The notes under the pieces are model-generated. The model searched no databases. It was not told the origin of the DNA and saw only the letters and a program-made list of their open reading frames with translations. Below are positions 57,770 through 61,258 of a stretch of 61,258 bases of DNA, piece after piece. Location: IMG/VR virus record IMGVR_UViG_3300034198_016947, positions 1 to 61,258 of that record. One strand, written 5' to 3'. Within the stretch, counting starts at the first letter, position 1; every line of letters starts with the position of its first letter. Both the position numbers and the translations under genes were made by a program. The stretch comes from a virus.

Positions 57770-57799
57770 TTGACTCTTGGTCGTTGTTACTGTTATACT
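57770..57799 (+). promoter_or_regulatory. Sigma-70 promoter for scaffold and capsid genes
   Basis: TTGACT (57770-57775), 18-bp spacer, TATACT (57794-57799). It shows that the frame's upstream TTG at 57770 is not the scaffold start. Confidence 0.7.
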
Positions 57800-57853
57800 T
57801 CGGTAACAATTAACCAGTCCGCATCCCTTTTAGGGACCGGCAGGAGAAAAACA

Positions 57854-58966
57854 GTGGCTATTACATCATCGAATTTGGCAGAAATCGCAGCTTCCCTTCG
57901 TGGGGGCACCGCTCCGGTTACGAGCGAAGTGGAAACATCATCAAGTCTCTCCATTGTGAGTGATGACGATGATGAATCCGCAGTAACCGCTGGAGAATCA
58001 ATCGTCGATAGCGACGAGTCGGAAGTATCAGCAAGTGACGATACCTCCGGTGACAAGGAGACTGGGTCCGCAGAACCCACTGCAAAGTCTTCTTCATCCA
58101 CCGGGAAAGAATCAATCACGGTAACTGATGACAAAGGCAAGCGCAAGGTTGAGATTGATTGGAATAATAAAGAACAACTCAAGAAGTATGTTCAGATGGC
58201 ACACGGTGCTCGCAAGTGGCAAGCCGAACGCGACCAAGCGCTAAGTGCTAAAAAGGAACTGGAAGGCAAGGTCTCCTCGCTTTCTAGTAACTGGGAAACC
58301 CTCGAAAGTGCATACCAAGCTAAAGGAGTAGCTGGGTTAGTTGACCTCTTAGAAGGTCGACAAGGAGCATTCGACGAGTGGGAGAAGTCCCGAATTGACC
58401 GCTACAACTTCCTGCAGAAGGCAAGTCCAGAACAGCGCGAGCTGCTGGCTGCTAAAGAGGCAGAAGCTAGCCGTCAGTCTGAACTGGAGCGCATCCGCCG
58501 CGAGAATGAAGAGTTCAGGAAGAGTATCTCTGCTGAACGCGAAGCCGCGGAAACTAAAGCTCTCGAAGGTACTGTTCACCCTGTTTTCGACCGTTACCGT
58601 TTCGCTGACAAGCTAGGTGACGCTGATACAGAGAACATGTTCGACGAGATGTTGTGGACGAGTGCTCTGAAACGTCTTGAACCATATGAGGAAAAAGGTA
58701 TTCCTCTGTCCCAAGACTTGGTTGAAAAGGAATTCAAAGCAGTAGCCGTTGCTCTCCGCAAGAGAATCAACGTCCAAGCTGAGAAGAAGGCTGCCAAGGC
58801 TGTGGAACAAAAGAAGCAGGAAGCTACAGAGAACGCTCAAGCCGCAGTAGCGAGTGGATACCGCAGCAGCGATATCAACAAGCAAGCGATGGACTTGGCG
58901 AAACAAGGTAACATCGGCGCTATATTTAAAAACTGGAATAAATTCAAAGGCTCCTTCGGGGGCTAA
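57854..58966 (+). CDS. Scaffolding protein (putative)
   Basis: 370 residues from GTG 57854 (GGAG 7 bases upstream). Acidic Ser/Asp/Glu N-terminal 110 residues, then coiled coils (about 115-165 and 210-240, RRENEEFRKSISAEREAAE). Directly precedes the capsid gene. Acidic, helical proteins here are the podovirus head-assembly scaffold. Confidence 0.7.
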   Translation: MAITSSNLAEIAASLRGGTAPVTSEVETSSSLSIVSDDDDESAVTAGESIVDSDESEVSASDDTSGDKETGSAEPTAKSSSSTGKESITVTDDKGKRKVEIDWNNKEQLKKYVQMAHGARKWQAERDQALSAKKELEGKVSSLSSNWETLESAYQAKGVAGLVDLLEGRQGAFDEWEKSRIDRYNFLQKASPEQRELLAAKEAEASRQSELERIRRENEEFRKSISAEREAAETKALEGTVHPVFDRYRFADKLGDADTENMFDEMLWTSALKRLEPYEEKGIPLSQDLVEKEFKAVAVALRKRINVQAEKKAAKAVEQKKQEATENAQAAVASGYRSSDINKQAMDLAKQGNIGAIFKNWNKFKGSFGG

Positions 58967-58991
58967 CAATTACTAGGAAAGAACAATTACC

Positions 58992-60329
58992 ATGGCTTAT
59001 TCAAACATTACAACCGCATCCAACGCACAGTTAGCTAACTTGCCGTTGGGCCTCCTCATCCAGATTGCGTTCTCAAACGGCGTCCGCAATCAGATTTCAA
59101 CTGACTTCCGCGACTACGAGATGGTCAAGAGAGCTAAAGTTGCTAACTCCCTGGCACGTGAACTCCGCTTCATGTTCCAAACCTCGCTTGGCACTTCGGC
59201 TATCCAGTACGCTAACCCAGGTACACTTGACCGTGCGTTCCCAGCTGCTCAGTACGTGAACACTCAAGAATACAGCGCCGTCCTCAAAGGACTGGACGCT
59301 ACTCTTGAACTCCAGTACGAAATCTTTGACCGCGCTCGTAAGAACCCAGAGAAGTATGCTGAGCCCCTACAACTCGAACTCGAAGCTAAAATGTCTGCCG
59401 CTAAGCGTCGTCTTGCTGCTGACCTTTACGGCGACGGTACGGGTGTTGTTGGTACGATTGCTTCGTCCAGCTACAGCTCACCAAACGCTACCATTACTCT
59501 TGACACCGCTGGCCGTGGCCATGTTGGTTTCTTTGAGTATGGTGACTACCTCGTTGCTAAAACCGCAGCTGGCGGCGATTCCGCTACTGCCGTTACTACC
59601 GTTTGGTCAGTAACGAGCAAAAACCGCGACACGAACCAAGTCGTCTTGGCTAAAGTTTCGGGCACGGACGCTGGCCCTTCAGCTGGTGAAGTTCTTTACC
59701 GCGTTGGCCAAGCTACTATCCCCAACCTCAGCAGCATTTCTGACTACGGTACAGCCACGGAAGTTATCGCCGGCCTTGAGTCGCTGGTTGCTAACGATGG
59801 TCGTTCCATCCACGGCATCACGATGAGCGGCGTTACTGGCGGTACCCAGTATGACGCTGGTGGCAACCCACTAGACGTTAAGCATATCCAAAAGCTGATG
59901 AGCAACGTGAAACTGGCAGTCGGTCAAGACCGTTACCGCTGGAAGATGCTCACCATGGCACCAGAAAGCCACGCAACGCTTATCGAAAGCCGCGAGACTG
60001 ACCGCCGCTTCCAAACCATCGAAGACAACAAACGTGGCGTGAAGTTCTTCGCGTACGTTCATGGTAACGATGTTCTGGAATGTACGGAATCTGAATTCGT
60101 TCCACAGAACAAAATCTACTGTCTGCCAGAAACCAAAGGCGGAGAGAAAGTGATTGAGTTCCACGGCAGCGACTTCGAGACTGTTAAAGGTCAAGACATG
60201 TCTGACTGGCACTTGAAAGTGAACGGCGGCTACCGTAACGCTATGGTCAGCTACCTACACGCAAGTGGCGTACTGATTTGTAAGCATCCGGCAGCCGTCG
60301 GAGTAATCAAGGGATTTACTAATACTTAA
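58992..60329 (+). CDS. Major capsid protein (HK97 fold)
   Basis: 445 residues after AGGAAAGAACAATTACC. N-terminal FRDYEMVKRAKVANSLAREL and NPGTLDRAFPAAQYV, then EYSAVLKGLDATLELQYEIF, the elongated E-loop region, and the A-domain near the C-terminus (HLKVNGGYRNAMVSYLH). Consistent with HK97-fold podovirus capsids. No protease gene is nearby. Confidence 0.85.
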   Translation: MAYSNITTASNAQLANLPLGLLIQIAFSNGVRNQISTDFRDYEMVKRAKVANSLARELRFMFQTSLGTSAIQYANPGTLDRAFPAAQYVNTQEYSAVLKGLDATLELQYEIFDRARKNPEKYAEPLQLELEAKMSAAKRRLAADLYGDGTGVVGTIASSSYSSPNATITLDTAGRGHVGFFEYGDYLVAKTAAGGDSATAVTTVWSVTSKNRDTNQVVLAKVSGTDAGPSAGEVLYRVGQATIPNLSSISDYGTATEVIAGLESLVANDGRSIHGITMSGVTGGTQYDAGGNPLDVKHIQKLMSNVKLAVGQDRYRWKMLTMAPESHATLIESRETDRRFQTIEDNKRGVKFFAYVHGNDVLECTESEFVPQNKIYCLPETKGGEKVIEFHGSDFETVKGQDMSDWHLKVNGGYRNAMVSYLHASGVLICKHPAAVGVIKGFTNT

Positions 60330-60345
60330 TTGTACTTAGGGAGCT

Positions 60346-60366
60346 GGGGCGGTATGTTGCCGCCCC
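60346..60366 (+). terminator. Hairpin after capsid gene (partial terminator)
   Basis: GGGGCGG-TATGTTG-CCGCCCC, 7-bp perfect stem, then GGTTTGTCCCTTTT. A weak T-run follows after 10 bases. It likely attenuates rather than stops transcription into the next gene. Confidence 0.6.
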
Positions 60367-60394
60367 GGTTTGTCCCTTTTAGAAAGGCAACAAC

Positions 60395-60829
60395 ATGAAA
60401 TCTCCTCTAAGAACCGTAGCTGGTCCTCTAGCCCTCGGTCGCACGAACAAGCGCGAAGCAGCTGTCTTGAACTTTGCTAAGCAACTATCGGCTGTTACCT
60501 GGGACTTTAGCAAAGACGGTGGAGCTGTTGGCGACATCTCGTTCGGCGCTGCTCTTCCAGCTGGTGCAATTGTTACCAACGTCTGGTCGGATGAAGAAAC
60601 TGCAGTAACTGGCGCTACTTCGGTGACGCTGAAAGCAGGCTCGACGGCTCTGACCGGCGCTCTTGACTTCACAGGCGTTGGCGATACTGGCATCCAATCC
60701 CGTGCACTGGCTGGCTCAGCTGCTGGCATCAAAGTCTCAGCTTCCAGCGAACTGAAGATTAGCATTGCTACCGCTGCGGCTACTGCTGGTAAAGTAACGT
60801 TCTATGTTGAATGGATGAAAAAACCCTAA
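60395..60829 (+). CDS. Putative head decoration protein, 144 aa
   Basis: ATG after AAAGGCAACAAC. The basic first 25 residues (KSPLRTVAGPLALGRTNKRE) then a beta/Ala-rich domain (GAIVTNVWSDEETAVTG). Placement directly behind the capsid and small beta-rich form suggest a capsid-surface protein. Confidence 0.6.
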   Translation: MKSPLRTVAGPLALGRTNKREAAVLNFAKQLSAVTWDFSKDGGAVGDISFGAALPAGAIVTNVWSDEETAVTGATSVTLKAGSTALTGALDFTGVGDTGIQSRALAGSAAGIKVSASSELKISIATAAATAGKVTFYVEWMKKP

Positions 60830-60832
60830 GCC

Positions 60833-60873
60833 TCCGTACTAGCGAGTGAGCGTATACTCACTTGTTAGTATAG
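60833..60873 (+). promoter_or_regulatory. 41-bp hairpin element, copy 2
   Basis: Starts 3 bases after the stop at 60829. TCCGTACTAGCGAGTGAG, then a TATACTCAC..GTTAGTATAG end; 12-bp stem (two G-U pairs) with 6-base loop. Identical to the minus-strand element at 36187-36227 except for one loop base. Confidence 0.8.
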
Positions 60874-60974
60874 GCTCACGGTCTCCCAGCTGGCGTCACC
60901 TGCCAGGGGCTATATGCTCGGGTGCTGAGTGGTGAGCGACTAGGCGGCTACCTAGTCCACTCCTTCGGGAGTCT

Positions 60975-61009
60975 AGCGGGGGCTGGCAGATGCTGGCCCC
61001 TGCTTTTTC
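60975..61009 (+). terminator. Rho-independent terminator before fibre block
   Basis: GGGGCTGGC-AGAT-GCTGGCCCC (9-bp stem, two G-U pairs) inside AGC...GCT, then TTTTTCTTT. Same design as the terminator at 53131. A further GACTAGG-N6-CCTAGTC hairpin lies just upstream (about 60938). Confidence 0.85.
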
Positions 61010-61010
61010 T

Positions 61011-61040
61011 TTGACACAATGGTACCCTCCATGCTATAGT
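61011..61040 (+). promoter_or_regulatory. Sigma-70 promoter for fibre block
   Basis: TTGACA (61011-61016), 18-bp spacer, TATAGT (61035-61040), 27 bases before the TTG start of the first fibre gene. Confidence 0.8.
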
Positions 61041-61066
61041 GCACTGGTATAACGGGGAGAACTACC

Positions 61067-61258
61067 TTGGCCGAGACCCGCTACCTCAAACTCAAACTAT
61101 CCGCTGACTTGACGGCTGATGCCAAGTCCAATTTACTTGCCATTGATGCCCTGGGTGCCTATACAGACCGAGCTGAAGATGGTACCCTCCGTTTACGGTC
61201 TGCTGAAAATGTCCTCATAGAGCCTCAGAGTAATGACATCGGAGGTACAGGTCAGCAA
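61067..61258 (+). CDS. Tail fibre protein, N-terminal part (continues at base 1)
   Basis: TTG start with GGGGAG 7 bases upstream. The first 35 codons (MAETRYLKLKLSADLTADAK onward) lead in frame into the sequence at base 1; codons 36-64 repeat bases 1-87. Joined length is about 481 residues. Confidence 0.8.
   Translation, partial: MAETRYLKLKLSADLTADAKSNLLAIDALGAYTDRAEDGTLRLRSAENVLIEPQSNDIGGTGQQ
61172..61258. repeat. 87-bp direct terminal repeat, right copy
   Basis: Identical to bases 1-87; see the left copy. The unit length without it is 61,171 bp. Confidence 0.95.

Noticed and set aside
57770-57853. Extended N-terminus of the scaffold from TTG 57770
   Set aside because: This stretch is a sigma-70 promoter; the GTG at 57854 has its own Shine-Dalgarno.
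1-61258. CRISPR array, integrase, repressor or transposon
   Set aside because: No regular spaced repeats, no recombinase motif, no HTH repressor and no terminal inverted repeats with a transposase were seen.
1-61258. Phage-encoded T7-type RNA polymerase
   Set aside because: None of the larger proteins carries single-subunit RNA polymerase motifs; the only family A enzyme is the DNA polymerase with an exonuclease domain.

Overview
The window is an essentially complete genome of a lytic, short-tailed (podovirus-like) bacteriophage. Its first and last 87 bases are identical, so the sequence closes into a circle of 61,171 bp, and one tail-fibre gene (start 61067, end 1341) runs across the join. 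Portal, large terminase, scaffold, HK97-type capsid, head-tail adaptor and a block of large internal virion proteins are present. No tape measure, sheath, integrase or repressor was recognised. The layout resembles the T7 supergroup, but there is no phage RNA polymerase and no recognisable primase, so transcription must use host polymerase. Lipobox lipoproteins, periplasm-directed enzymes and near-consensus sigma-70 boxes point to a Gram-negative host. Promoters matching the flagellar sigma-28 consensus suggest that the host is motile.

Layout: two arms diverge near 46.3-46.6 kb and converge at 24.55 kb. The plus-strand arm (46.6 kb to 61.2 kb, then 0 to 24.5 kb) holds, in order: an HNH endonuclease; a structured non-coding stretch; small terminase; accessory and fibre proteins; a long coiled-coil fibre; large terminase; portal; an M15 endolysin-like peptidase; scaffold; capsid; four more fibre genes; a lipoprotein; a holin candidate; adaptor and nozzle-like proteins; and five internal virion proteins. 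Its promoters are classic sigma-70 boxes (TTGACA/T, 16-18 bp spacing) at 7.5, 14.6, 46.6, 53.2, 57.8 and 61.0 kb, two of them directly behind hairpin terminators.

The minus-strand arm (46.2 kb down to 24.5 kb) is a tightly overlapping run of about 55 mostly small genes for takeover, replication and recombination. It includes a family A DNA polymerase, a Cas4-like nuclease, an XPD/DinG-type Fe-S helicase, two candidate resolvases, uracil-DNA glycosylase, a dATP/dGTP diphosphohydrolase, a DUF932-like protein and a GP88-like protein. It also encodes several envelope-directed products: a transglycosylase, a ClpP-like serine protease with a signal peptide, a secreted HExxH protease, and small lipoproteins and membrane peptides. 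Its promoters look like sigma-28 (TAAAGTTT, 11-12 bp, GCCGATAA) rather than sigma-70.

Main points: (1) The DNA polymerase gene is fractured. Two separate genes end and begin in intein halves, and a free-standing HNH endonuclease gene lies between them, so an active polymerase requires protein trans-splicing. (2) Sigma-28-like promoters serve the minus arm and sigma-70 promoters serve the plus arm. (3) I found no GATC anywhere in the window. (4) A 41-bp hairpin element occurs on both arms with 40 of 41 bases identical, and its G-U pairs fix it as an RNA structure in the direction of transcription; related hairpins lie in three other intergenic gaps.
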